Notes: generated by a model from the sequence alone, not told the origin. A stretch of DNA of 49,953 nucleotides from an uncultured Pseudomonadota bacterium (GCA_947303585.1 CAMYYT010000005.1:1-49953), one strand, 5' to 3'; shown: positions 9,779 to 20,151, numbered from the stretch's first letter. Program-made: numbers and translations.

Positions 9779-12226
9779 TTAAGGTATTGTGCAACCGTTA
9801 GATGCTGTTATGTCAATGCACACAAGTGTGCCTGCTTCACCAAGAATTTCGGTACCATTAAGAACATAGTCAGTATAACCAGATGGACAATTACAACGTG
9901 TCACCTGACCGCCCGAAGATGTCGCTGGGCTTGATGTAATACCATTACCGTTGAAACGTTTTAATGCGCAATTGTCATTTTGTTCGTAATACACAACGGC
10001 TGGATAACCACAAGCCTGACAATGAACAGGTGTGGTGCTGGTGCTGGTGCTGCTTGGGCTTCCAATACCATTATCAGCAAGATAAGTATTTACCGGGCAA
10101 TTTAACAATAACCCTGCAACCCAATCTGACATCATACGCAAAGTCAATCTTACGCCGTCGCTAACTTGATACCCAGCCACAGACATACATGTTGTAATTT
10201 CAGCAGAACAAGAATTCACAGCTGTTTTTGAAATTGTTGTATTTGGATTAGATTCATCATAACCATTTGTTGCCAAACAAGATTGAACATCAGCGCGACA
10301 ATTTTCGGCATAATCAGCCAAAATAGTATCTTGTTTCACTTTGATTGCAGCCAAAGTATTGTTTAAATACTGGCGCACAACTTCGTTATCTGGTTTATAT
10401 GTCTTTGAATTCTTTTTTGTGTCAAAAGCATAATCTTGACATTGTTTCATCACAGACGCACACATACCGTGAACCTTGTCGTTTTTATCGATATAACCAA
10501 TCTTTTGTAACAGATAAAGCGCCATATTGTTAGTTTTCGAAGCGTCTCCTGATTCTCTGTACACATTATCCCATTTTTCAAAAGAATCATCAATGTATGC
10601 CCCCAAGTTTTCACTTTTTCCAACACTCCACGCATTGTAAGAATTGTTATTGTAATTCCAAGTAGCATACAAATTATACATACCACCACTTGTCCATGTG
10701 TCAAGTTGAGTTTCAGTTGGTGGGTAGTTTCTTACTGTTTGTCCGCCAGCGACCCCAGGTGTTCCACCTTTTACAATTTCGCCATTAGCCAAATATTTTC
10801 CAGTTGGGTCCAAACATTTTTCATAATCGGAACCACAAACATATTCGTCTTGCATACAAGCATCAATCGCCGCAACACAACCACGCAAATCGTAAGAATT
10901 TCTGTTCTGAGCCAACATTAAACGAGCTTGTTGTAAAATGTTCGATGCATTAAATACATTGTTTCGCATTTCTTGGTTCGCTTCGTTAAGGTTGCGTTCA
11001 TAAGCGATACATTGTTTGTCTATTTCCAAATCATAAGAATTAGTAATAACATTCGCATCAACACCTTGGGCTGTGCAAGAATTTAATACATTTGCACGAC
11101 AGCGATTTTGAGCGGTTTTATACAACTGTTCGCCGCGTTGATTAGATACATTAGACGAACTTACCCCAGTCGTTCCTAAAAATGAACTTAAATCGAAACC
11201 GGCAGTAAAATCAGCATTTAACAAACCTGTCACATCCAAAGACAAACCATTTGTCACAGATGTGGAAGTTGCGGTTGGCGAAGATACATCAACAATCTTT
11301 TTCTTTATCGCATCCAAACTACTTTTTAATTTTGAATTATCAGTACTAGATTTCATAGATAATTCTGCTTCGGTTTCTGTGAACAGAGATTCAACTTGTT
11401 CGCCAGTCAAACCGATGTATCTAATTTTCTGAACGACTTCTTGAAATTCTTCGGTGGCTTTGGTCAAAGCTTCTTCTGTTTTTGCGTAATTTTTCAAATT
11501 TTTGGAACAAGAACATCTTCCCTGATTGTCGTCCAAAACATTGCAATAATTATCCATACACGCAGCATATTGGGCCTTGCAATAATCAGTCAATTCAGTC
11601 AAAGCGTTTAAATTATCAGCAGTAGCAGAAACATCTTCTTGGGTCACAACAGGTGTTGTTGGCGCAGTAACAGCAGTGGTTGCCAAACGAGTATTTGAAC
11701 GACGTGTTCCAACGCTTACGCGTGAAGAATTATACAAAGGTCTTCCAGAATCTGTCAAAGAAGTAGCGGTGCCAGAAGTTCCATATCTGTTGGTTGCTGG
11801 CATCGCATTATCTGATGCTCCAACGCGTGCCACCACTGGTTTGGTATTTTGTGCGTTGCGCGAAGTGACGCCTGTGCGTGTTGCGGTTGCGCTGCGTGAA
11901 GCCCTGCTTACCACATTAGCTGTTTTTGCAGTTCTTGCAGTTGTTGCGTTGCCCCTTGATGAAGCGACTGTGCGTGACGGAGTGTTTGTGCGCCCTGTTG
12001 TTGTGGATGCCTTGGCGCGAGAAACCGCCCCAGAACGATTAACAGTTGTTCTTTGAACGACATTTTGCTTTTGTTCGTTTGTGCTTTTTGTTTCGTCTTG
12101 TGTGGCGTTTTCGTCTTCAATCATTTCATCTGTGTATTCAACAATGTCTTCATAATACACAGGTGCGACTTCCGCAAAAGCCGGTAAAACCAACAAACTA
12201 CTTAAAACAGTTATAAATCTTTTCAT
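9779..12226 (-). CDS. Large secreted Cys-rich protein with Ser/Thr/Arg-rich N-terminal region, unknown function
   Basis: MKRFITVLSSLLVLPAFA signal peptide (start taken at 12226, not 12262); R/S/T-rich low-complexity region; many Cys; C-terminal CNCPSGYTDYVLNGTEILGEAGTLVCID. Confidence 0.75.
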   Translation of the reverse strand: MKRFITVLSSLLVLPAFAEVAPVYYEDIVEYTDEMIEDENATQDETKSTNEQKQNVVQRTTVNRSGAVSRAKASTTTGRTNTPSRTVASSRGNATTARTAKTANVVSRASRSATATRTGVTSRNAQNTKPVVARVGASDNAMPATNRYGTSGTATSLTDSGRPLYNSSRVSVGTRRSNTRLATTAVTAPTTPVVTQEDVSATADNLNALTELTDYCKAQYAACMDNYCNVLDDNQGRCSCSKNLKNYAKTEEALTKATEEFQEVVQKIRYIGLTGEQVESLFTETEAELSMKSSTDNSKLKSSLDAIKKKIVDVSSPTATSTSVTNGLSLDVTGLLNADFTAGFDLSSFLGTTGVSSSNVSNQRGEQLYKTAQNRCRANVLNSCTAQGVDANVITNSYDLEIDKQCIAYERNLNEANQEMRNNVFNASNILQQARLMLAQNRNSYDLRGCVAAIDACMQDEYVCGSDYEKCLDPTGKYLANGEIVKGGTPGVAGGQTVRNYPPTETQLDTWTSGGMYNLYATWNYNNNSYNAWSVGKSENLGAYIDDSFEKWDNVYRESGDASKTNNMALYLLQKIGYIDKNDKVHGMCASVMKQCQDYAFDTKKNSKTYKPDNEVVRQYLNNTLAAIKVKQDTILADYAENCRADVQSCLATNGYDESNPNTTISKTAVNSCSAEITTCMSVAGYQVSDGVRLTLRMMSDWVAGLLLNCPVNTYLADNGIGSPSSTSTSTTPVHCQACGYPAVVYYEQNDNCALKRFNGNGITSSPATSSGGQVTRCNCPSGYTDYVLNGTEILGEAGTLVCIDITASNGCTIP

Positions 12227-12298
12227 GTGCAGACATCCTTCCTTATTGAATAATTTTATCATAACCAGGATATTTTTACAAGCACAAAAAACAATAAT

Positions 12299-12748
12299 TT
12301 ATTCCGCTATTTTCAACGAAGGACGCGCTTTTCGAAGGTTGGTCATAGATGCTTGCTGGGTCTTGGAAAAATCATCAGGATTCCATATTTGAAAACTGTT
12401 TCCACGACCAACGAAAAGAGCCGTATCTTTGATGTTGGCGTGTTTTAATAATTCTTCTGGAATAACGATGCGTCCCGTCACATCAAACAAAAGTGGACGT
12501 GCGTCAGCAAAAAGCAAAGCGCTTAAATCATCTAAATCATTATCAAAAACGCCCATTTTATCGGTAGCATTGGCGATTTTTTCCATGCGCGACATCGATA
12601 AACCTTCGATGCAATTATGTGTAAAAGAACGATAAAGAACGACCCCAGCAAAATTTTCATTAATCAATGAAGAACGAAAAGCAGCCGGCACAGAAATTCG
12701 ACCTTTCGTATCCAAACGATTTTCATAAGAAGAAAGAAATAGACCCAT
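12299..12748 (-). CDS. mraZ: Transcriptional regulator MraZ
   Basis: MGLFLSSYENRLDTKGRISVPAAFRSSL and GRIVIPEELLKHANI (two AbrB-like repeats); start taken at 12748. Confidence 0.92.
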   Translation of the reverse strand: MGLFLSSYENRLDTKGRISVPAAFRSSLINENFAGVVLYRSFTHNCIEGLSMSRMEKIANATDKMGVFDNDLDDLSALLFADARPLLFDVTGRIVIPEELLKHANIKDTALFVGRGNSFQIWNPDDFSKTQQASMTNLRKARPSLKIAE

Positions 12749-12836
12749 TTTTTTGTGCCTTTTTATGCTGACTTTTGGTTCTTCGATAAAGAGCTTAGCA
12801 TTTGTTTTTATGGTTGTCAATGACAAACGATAGTTG

Positions 12837-12856
12837 TTTTATGGTATTTTATGGTT
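12837..12856. promoter_or_regulatory. Two direct 10-bp repeats upstream of mraZ
   Basis: TTTTATGGTA TTTTATGGTT in tandem; related TTTTTATGGTT at 12805-12815. Confidence 0.4.
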
Positions 12857-12911
12857 TTGTAAGTAAAATTAGCTTTTTTTGAAATAAAATTAAAATAATT
12901 AAATTTTATGC

Positions 12912-12941
12912 TTGACCTGCGATTCGTTTTTGTTCTAAGAT
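12912..12941 (+). promoter_or_regulatory. Putative sigma-70 promoter
   Basis: TTGACC-N18-TAAGAT. Confidence 0.45.
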
Positions 12942-12979
12942 GCTTGTATAGACAACGGGAAGGTCGATAGAAAGCCCCA

Positions 12980-13015
12980 GAAATCTGGAAAAAACCGGAA
13001 ATCTGGAAAAAATAA
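12980..13015 (+). repeat. 18-bp tandem direct repeat in the 5' leader of the 13119 gene
   Basis: GAAATCTGGAAAAAACCG GAAATCTGGAAAAAATAA. Confidence 0.7.
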
Positions 13016-13118
13016 AAAAACGGAAGGAAATTAAAAAAGTTTTTTGTAAATACATCAGTAAATACAAAAAAATTAGTTTTTTTCTTACAAAAAACATGTA
13101 TAAAGGGGGGAATACCAC

Positions 13119-13454
13119 ATGCCGAAAAATATAAAAGAAATTATGATTGCCCTTAATAAAGTGTTGACTACGACTGTATGGGTTAATGCAGATCGTCAAA
13201 TCGTATCATTAAGCGATGAATTGCATATTGGAAAAAATAATGCGCCTCGTTCTATTGAAGATTTGTCGCGTCCAGCATTGATTGGTGCGTATGTTTCGCT
13301 TCAAATAAGGACTGACAATTTTGATGTTCCGGCAGAAAGTTTAGAAACTGTTGATTTGGCATTGCGTGTCAAAGAAATGGTTTTTGCCGAAGCTAAAAAA
13401 ATTATGGATGCAGAACATACGGAAAGCAAATCTGCAAATCGTATGGCTGCATAA
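13119..13454 (+). CDS. Hypothetical protein (111 aa)
   Basis: ATG preceded by strong SD (aaaggggggaatacc); followed by terminator. Confidence 0.75.
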   Translation: MPKNIKEIMIALNKVLTTTVWVNADRQIVSLSDELHIGKNNAPRSIEDLSRPALIGAYVSLQIRTDNFDVPAESLETVDLALRVKEMVFAEAKKIMDAEHTESKSANRMAA

Positions 13455-13486
13455 AACAGTTTCCGTGTAACGGAAGGAAGGGAGCC

Positions 13487-13520
13487 CCGCCACAGACAAA
13501 AAATCTGTGGCGGTACTTTT
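13487..13520 (+). terminator. Rho-independent terminator
   Basis: CCGCCACAGA / TCTGTGGCGG then tacttttt. Confidence 0.75.
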
Positions 13521-13825
13521 TACCTTCCATTGTTCAACATGCGGACATCATCAAATTCTGGATGTTGTATAAAAATTTCAGAAATATATGGGCACAAAGA
13601 CATAACTTTTCGATGTTGATTACGTGCGATGTTTATTATTTCTTGAACAAGATAGAATTCGATTTCTTTTTCTTGTTGGTTTGGTTCTATATCTGCTTCG
13701 GAAATAATAATTTTGTCAGGACCGGCGCGCACAAAAAATATGTTGCCGATTGTTTTGCCGTTGCATATAGCGTATAATCGACACCCGTTATCACCAATTT
13801 GAAAAGTTATATCTTGTTTGTTCAT
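13520..13825 (-). CDS. GNAT-like (YjdJ-type) N-acetyltransferase family protein
   Basis: About 100 aa with C-terminal VMSLCPYISEIFIQHPEF, resembling the LCPF..y...HPEy ending of this family. Confidence 0.5.
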   Translation of the reverse strand: MNKQDITFQIGDNGCRLYAICNGKTIGNIFFVRAGPDKIIISEADIEPNQQEKEIEFYLVQEIINIARNQHRKVMSLCPYISEIFIQHPEFDDVRMLNNGR

Positions 13826-13896
13826 AAAAAAACTCGTGCTGTATCTAATAAAAAATATAACACGAGAAATTTTAAAGACTATAAGATTGATTTCTT

Positions 13897-14826
13897 TTAC
13901 AATAAATCGAAATTTTTTCTTATAATTCTGGCACTTTTGCGAAGAGCGTTTGATTCTGTTGAATTCATTTTTGTGCGTAAATTTGCACTTACACCCTTTG
14001 CACCAACAACGCGTGGCAAAGACATAGCGACAGCAGTTTTCCCCACACCATCAACCACAGATACAGTCAATATACGTTTTTCATCGTTGACTATTGCGTG
14101 TAATAAATCTGCGACTGCGGCGCCGATACCATCCCAAGTTGCTCCGCGTCCTTGAATAATTTCATAAGCAGCATTACGGACGCGATGTTCAATAGTGTTG
14201 CGCGTGGTTTGCGGCAAAGAAATTTTTGTCTGTTTGCAAAAATCATCCAAAGCAATTCCACCCACATAAACCGCAGACCAATTTATAACCGAAGAATCAC
14301 CGTGTTCGCCCAAAACATAAGAACTGATAGACCGCGCAGACACATCTAACTGGCGAGATAAAATAATTTTGAATCGTGCAGAATCAAGCATTGTCCCAGT
14401 TCCAATAACGCGCGCTGCTGGCAATCTGGATAATTTTTGTGCCAACATAACCATAACATCCAAAGGATTAGTGACAATAATAATCTTTACATTTTTTGCG
14501 TCTACATTAGCCATAACTTGTGGAACAATATCGCTTATCACGGCAGCATTTTTTTGTAATAAATCAGTTCGTGTTTCCCCAACTTTTTGATTTGCGCCTG
14601 CTGCAATAATTACTATCTCGCTTCCACGGATAGCGCGATAAGTGCTGACCGCGGTAATTTTTACATCATAAGAAAAAGCAGAAGCATGTCCTAAATCTTC
14701 CGCTGCAGCGCGAGCGCGAACGCCATCGCGATCGAATAAAACTATTTCGTGTGCCAGACCAGTGTTTTTAACGGCTGTTGCAACAGCGCTTCCCACAGAC
14801 CCAACACCAATAATTGCTATTTTCAT
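13897..14826 (-). CDS. Lactate/malate dehydrogenase family protein, probably L-lactate dehydrogenase
   Basis: IAIIGVGSVGSAVA Rossmann motif; GANQKVGETR (Gln at the specificity position, as in LDH); GTGTMLDSARF; LGEHGDSSV. Confidence 0.85.
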   Translation of the reverse strand: MKIAIIGVGSVGSAVATAVKNTGLAHEIVLFDRDGVRARAAAEDLGHASAFSYDVKITAVSTYRAIRGSEIVIIAAGANQKVGETRTDLLQKNAAVISDIVPQVMANVDAKNVKIIIVTNPLDVMVMLAQKLSRLPAARVIGTGTMLDSARFKIILSRQLDVSARSISSYVLGEHGDSSVINWSAVYVGGIALDDFCKQTKISLPQTTRNTIEHRVRNAAYEIIQGRGATWDGIGAAVADLLHAIVNDEKRILTVSVVDGVGKTAVAMSLPRVVGAKGVSANLRTKMNSTESNALRKSARIIRKNFDLL

Positions 14827-14929
14827 AAAAAACTCCTACCAAAGTTATAACAATTATATCACAAAAAAGTATTTGATAAAAACATTTATATTTTGCTAAT
14901 ATTCGGCAAAACGAAAAGGGAATAAAAAG

Positions 14930-15682
14930 ATGAAAAAAATCTTATGTTTTGGAAATGTCAGCGATAAATATAAAAACGCTATCGAAAACGCTATGCAAAA
15001 ATGTCCTGATATTATCGGTTGGGAACCAGCACCAGATGATGATGAATTGCCAAAAACTGATGATGAATTAATTTTGATGAAATGTGATATTCACAGCGAT
15101 GATTTTTTAAGACATATAATCGCAATCAATAAAAAACTATTTAATGGTGAAAAATTTTATTTAACTCATTGTGGGGTGTTTAAGGATACAACGGGAAAGC
15201 GTCCACCATTTATTTTAACAGACGCGGCGTGTGTGCCTTTTCCTGACGAAACCCAATTGACACATATTGTTCAAAACGCGGTTGTTTTGTTTAATCGTGT
15301 TTATGACGTATCTCGTCCACCATTTATATCATTAATATCAGCAGGTGGTGATACGAATACAAAAATGGCACCGGTTTTGTATTCTTGGTTTTCAAAGCAT
15401 ATAAATGAATTTCCAAAAGATACTTTGCGCTTGGAACAATTGGATGTTGCGCTGGATAAAAATGTTCGTGCGGAAAAACACCTTGGCGGCGAAAGCGCAG
15501 ATATTGTTGTTGTAGATAATATCAACACTGGCAACGCGATATTCAAATCTTTGTCAGTAGTGGCGGGAACTTTTGAGCCATTGTGTTTTTTAATGGGTGG
15601 AAAAAATATAACCATTTTAAATTCTCGTGGCGCAACAGAACAAACAATCACAGACAATATTATAATGTCATGCAAGAAATAA
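14930..15682 (+). CDS. Phosphate acetyl/butyryl transferase family-like protein
   Basis: C-terminal ADIVVVDNINTGNAIFKSLSVVAG...GGKNITILNSRGATEQTITDNI resembles the Pta/Ptb fold. Confidence 0.55.
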   Translation: MKKILCFGNVSDKYKNAIENAMQKCPDIIGWEPAPDDDELPKTDDELILMKCDIHSDDFLRHIIAINKKLFNGEKFYLTHCGVFKDTTGKRPPFILTDAACVPFPDETQLTHIVQNAVVLFNRVYDVSRPPFISLISAGGDTNTKMAPVLYSWFSKHINEFPKDTLRLEQLDVALDKNVRAEKHLGGESADIVVVDNINTGNAIFKSLSVVAGTFEPLCFLMGGKNITILNSRGATEQTITDNIIMSCKK

Positions 15683-15687
15683 AAAAT

Positions 15688-15715
15688 CACCGCCATAACG
15701 GCGGTGGTTGTTTTT
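15688..15715. terminator. Terminator between convergent genes
   Basis: CACCGCC ATAAC GGCGGTG then TTGTTTTT. Confidence 0.7.
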
Positions 15716-15743
15716 ATCGCGGCTTTGCGTCAGCAAAGACGGA

Positions 15744-17180
15744 TTAATATGATTTCGCAACAAAGACATATGTTGGGTCTTTGTCGTCCAGACATCTGCG
15801 ACTGATTTTATACTTTTCAATCAAGCCATCAAATTCTGTGTTTGTTGTTTGTTCGTATTTAATACGGAAGAATCCAATTTTACCAGATTCCAAAGCTGAT
15901 TCTAATTCTTTCAAATCTTTGATATCGGTAATCATTGTTTTATTACGTTCTTCAACAGCAACCAACATATCGTGTTGAATTGTGTTTAACATATTTTGTG
16001 CATCTTTGATAAAGTGTGCTGCCGCAACAGTTGTTTTAGAAGATTTGCCCAAATCACGACGAGTCACAGTCAAAGTGTCGTCGTTCATTTCTCTTTCACC
16101 AATTTCAACACGTAATGGTGCACCGCGTTTAATCCATTTCCACATTTTGTCAGAGCTTCGCATATCAGAATCATCGACGAATACGCGAATTCCAATGCTG
16201 TGTAATTTATCACCAATTTCGTGTGCATAAGAATTTAATTTGTCAGCATTTTCATCGCGTGTAATTGGAATGATAACAATTTGATAAGGTGCAACTGCTG
16301 GTGGCAAAACCAAACCATCATCATCAGAATGTGTCATAAATAAACCACCCATCATACGCGTAGATGTTCCCCAACTGGTGGTCCATCCATAATTTAATTT
16401 ACCATTATCGCCCAAATATTTTATGTCAAAAGATTTAGCAAAATGTTGTCCCAAATCATGAGAAGTCCCAGCTTGCAAGGCTTTGCCGTCTTGCATGATT
16501 TGTTCAACTGTATAGGTGTGGTCAGCACCTGCAAATCTTTCTTCTGGTGTTTTTTCGCCCATGATAACAGGTATAGCCAAAACATTTGCCATATATTCAG
16601 CATACATTTTATGCATTTTGCGTGCATCTTCATTGGCTTCTTCATGTGTTGCAAAAACATTATGACCTTCTTGCCAATTGAATTCAGCCGTTCTTAAAAA
16701 TAATCTTGGACGCATTTCCCAACGCATAACATTTACCCATTGATTTAATTTCAGTGGCAAATCACGATGAGATTGAACCCAACGAGACATCGCTTCGCCA
16801 ATAATTGTTTCAGAGGTTGGACGAATAATGTATGGTTCTGTTAATTTTGCATCTGGGTCAGGCTGCAAAGACCCATCAATCATTTTTAATCTGTGATGTG
16901 TAACAACTGCGCATTCTTTTGCGAAACCCGCAACATGTTCTGCTTCTTTGTTAAAGAAATTAATAGGTATCAATAATGGAAAGTTAGCATTTAACACGCC
17001 ATTTGCTTTGATGCGTTTATCCATTTCGTCACGCATTAATTCCCAAATTGCCCAACCATAAGGTTTAATAGTCATACACCCCCGCACAGGTGAATTTTCA
17101 GCTAAATCTGCGGCTACAATTAAGTTTTGATACCATTCGTTAAAATTCTCTTCTCTTGTTGGTGTAATTGCTGTTCTCAT
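15744..17180 (-). CDS. proS: Proline--tRNA ligase, short archaeal/eukaryotic-like (type 3) form
   Basis: About 478 aa; RPTSETIIGEAMSRWV, RTAEFNWQEGHNVFATHEEA, GTSHDLGQHFAKSFDIKY, TTSWGTSTRMMGGLFMTHSDDDGLVLPPAVAP. Confidence 0.93.
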   Translation of the reverse strand: MRTAITPTREENFNEWYQNLIVAADLAENSPVRGCMTIKPYGWAIWELMRDEMDKRIKANGVLNANFPLLIPINFFNKEAEHVAGFAKECAVVTHHRLKMIDGSLQPDPDAKLTEPYIIRPTSETIIGEAMSRWVQSHRDLPLKLNQWVNVMRWEMRPRLFLRTAEFNWQEGHNVFATHEEANEDARKMHKMYAEYMANVLAIPVIMGEKTPEERFAGADHTYTVEQIMQDGKALQAGTSHDLGQHFAKSFDIKYLGDNGKLNYGWTTSWGTSTRMMGGLFMTHSDDDGLVLPPAVAPYQIVIIPITRDENADKLNSYAHEIGDKLHSIGIRVFVDDSDMRSSDKMWKWIKRGAPLRVEIGEREMNDDTLTVTRRDLGKSSKTTVAAAHFIKDAQNMLNTIQHDMLVAVEERNKTMITDIKDLKELESALESGKIGFFRIKYEQTTNTEFDGLIEKYKISRRCLDDKDPTYVFVAKSY

Positions 17181-17207
17181 TTTTATCACTCTTTGCTTAA
17201 TTATTTT

Positions 17208-18017
17208 TTATTTATTTTTCATATATTCTTTTGAAACTATTTGATGCAGTGTATCTGCTATTTGTTTTCTGTCCATACCCGATAAATCGGGAACGGGCAA
17301 CACATCAATTTCAACCAAGAAACCGCCCAAAGTCATGATATGAAAGACTTGCATAAATGCGCTGCGTTCAATTTTGCAGAACGGACCACAATCTTGTTTT
17401 GCATTATCAAAGTAAGCAAAATGATTTGCCAAATCTTCATCGCTTATTTTTGTTCCGTCTTTCAAACGATAGTGTATAACCACAGGCTGTACAGTCACAC
17501 CAGTTTTTTCCACTACATCGAACATAGAACTTTTGAATTGTTTTACATAAGCACCGTTAGTTGTTGTTCCTTCGGGAAAAATGAATAACGGATAATCTAC
17601 GCGTTCCAATTCGCTTTGGATAGCGTCCAAAGCTTCCTTGGCATGCGAAGGCCGTCTGTCAATAAATATGACACCGAATTTTTTTGCAATCCAACCAACC
17701 AATGGCCAAGTAGATATTTCTTTTTTTCCAAAGAACGAACCACCAAATGCCACAGGCATAGTTGCCATTTCAAAAACAGAAATATGATTGCACACGCAAA
17801 GCAAAGGGCGCTTTGTGGAAAGTTTGCCGTTAACTTTGAATTTTACGCCAGTCATAAAATTAAATTGGCGCATAAAGAAACGCATATATTTCACAGAATA
17901 TTTTCCCTGGGGAACAAAGCAAAGAACCAATGCGTTCGCCAGCACCATAAACCACGCAACCATGAACCATAAAAATTTAATGGGTATAATTAAAACGTTT
18001 GGTTTACGAATTTGCAT
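17208..18017 (-). CDS. 1-acyl-sn-glycerol-3-phosphate acyltransferase family (PlsC/OlsA-like)
   Basis: NHISVFEM (NHxxxxE variant of HX4D), FIDRRP, FPEGTTTNG; start is 2 bp from the upstream OlsB-like gene stop. Confidence 0.85.
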   Translation of the reverse strand: MQIRKPNVLIIPIKFLWFMVAWFMVLANALVLCFVPQGKYSVKYMRFFMRQFNFMTGVKFKVNGKLSTKRPLLCVCNHISVFEMATMPVAFGGSFFGKKEISTWPLVGWIAKKFGVIFIDRRPSHAKEALDAIQSELERVDYPLFIFPEGTTTNGAYVKQFKSSMFDVVEKTGVTVQPVVIHYRLKDGTKISDEDLANHFAYFDNAKQDCGPFCKIERSAFMQVFHIMTLGGFLVEIDVLPVPDLSGMDRKQIADTLHQIVSKEYMKNK

Positions 18018-18019
18018 TT

Positions 18020-18985
18020 TTATTCGTCCTCGTTTTCCACATCGTCTGTATTTTCTTTGTCGATATATTCAATATCATCGGCATCTTCGCGCATAAACAA
18101 TTCAGCAAACGCGCGTATAGCCTTGGCTGTGCCGGTAATAGGCGACATTACAATTTTGCCCAACATATGCAAAGGTCCTTCTTTGATATCGAAATCATCG
18201 AACGCATTTTCAGACCCAGCAAAATGTTTTTGATAAGTCTTGTCAACATTCTTGGTTTGCACCAATACAAACACATCGTATGTTCCAAAAGGTTTATCAA
18301 TAAATACACCACGACCAAAAGTTGCCCCCAAACGCAAATAGCCCTTAATCAATGGGGTCATTTGTTTTTTTGCTTCTGCTTCATCGACAAAAACTTCTGG
18401 TAAAATATTCATCTGTGTCATGCGCGGATCAACGCTTGGGTCCAGATTTTCTTTTAACACAGTTGCGCGCAAATGAGATGGCGACAAACTGTTGTAATAA
18501 AGATAAGATAACGCTTGGGCAGATTTTGCAGGATTAGTTCCAACAAAAGACGGCACACCAAACAAAATAGAAACCTTGCGTTTTACAACATATTCGCAAA
18601 GCCCAACCCAAAGCAGTCTCATAACCAAACCATTTTCGCGATATTCAGCCTTTACACAAGCGCGCGACATTTCAGCAATATTGCCTTTGACTTTTTTAAT
18701 TTTTGATAAATTAAATTCTTTTTCAGTATAAAAACCACCCATTTTTTCAGCAGCATCTCTGTCGATTATACGATAAGTCCCAACAATCTGTTTGTTGTGG
18801 AAAACCGCCATATAATCAGCATAAGTATCATATGCATCATATTCTTCGCCCAAGTTTTTTTGTTCTTCACTTGCGGATGCGCCTTCTTCTAAACAGAACA
18901 CTTCATAGCGCAATTGACGCACCATCTTTCTTTCTTCTTTGGTGCGGGTTAATCGAACCTCAAAATCGCGAACTTTAATAGCCAT
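18020..18985 (-). CDS. OlsB-like GNAT N-acyltransferase (ornithine-acyl-ACP acyltransferase family)
   Basis: VRQLRYEVFCLEEG, DYMAVFHNKQIVGTYRII, EMSRACVKAEYRENGLVMRLLWVGLCEY, LFGVPSF. Confidence 0.72.
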   Translation of the reverse strand: MAIKVRDFEVRLTRTKEERKMVRQLRYEVFCLEEGASASEEQKNLGEEYDAYDTYADYMAVFHNKQIVGTYRIIDRDAAEKMGGFYTEKEFNLSKIKKVKGNIAEMSRACVKAEYRENGLVMRLLWVGLCEYVVKRKVSILFGVPSFVGTNPAKSAQALSYLYYNSLSPSHLRATVLKENLDPSVDPRMTQMNILPEVFVDEAEAKKQMTPLIKGYLRLGATFGRGVFIDKPFGTYDVFVLVQTKNVDKTYQKHFAGSENAFDDFDIKEGPLHMLGKIVMSPITGTAKAIRAFAELFMREDADDIEYIDKENTDDVENEDE

Positions 18986-19156
18986 AATATATCCTTTATA
19001 AGATTATCGAACAAATGGTACCAGAGAAAAGTCTTATAATCAAATATTTTATTTTGTTCACAAAAAATATAAAAATATGATTGATTGAAAAATTGAAATT
19101 TGATAAAATGGGAACATAAAGAAAATAAAAAACGAACCAACAAGGGGGGAAGAAAA

Positions 19157-20052
<896 letters not shown>

Positions 20053-20056
20053 AAAA

Positions 20057-20079
20057 GTTTCTTTCCCCAAGAAAGAAAC
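20057..20079. other. Perfect 9-bp stem hairpin just after the stop codon
   Basis: GTTTCTTTC CCCAA GAAAGAAAC. Confidence 0.8.
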
Positions 20080-20106
20080 CGTCCCTGTGTGTGGGGACGG
20101 TTTTTT
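20079..20106 (+). terminator. Rho-independent terminator
   Basis: CCGTCCC ... GGGACGG followed by TTTTTT. Confidence 0.85.
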
Positions 20107-20151
20107 GTTTCTGCAGTACTGTGCTTGCGACCCGAAGTTTTAACGAAGGGT

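Noticed and set aside
11676-12056. Plus-strand 126-aa ORF antisense to the large secreted protein
   Set aside because: Low-complexity antisense of the R/S/T-rich region; no SD, composition artefact
12906-13199. Minus-strand 97-aa ORF
   Set aside because: Overlaps the leader and start of the 13119 gene; Phe-rich shadow of an A-rich leader
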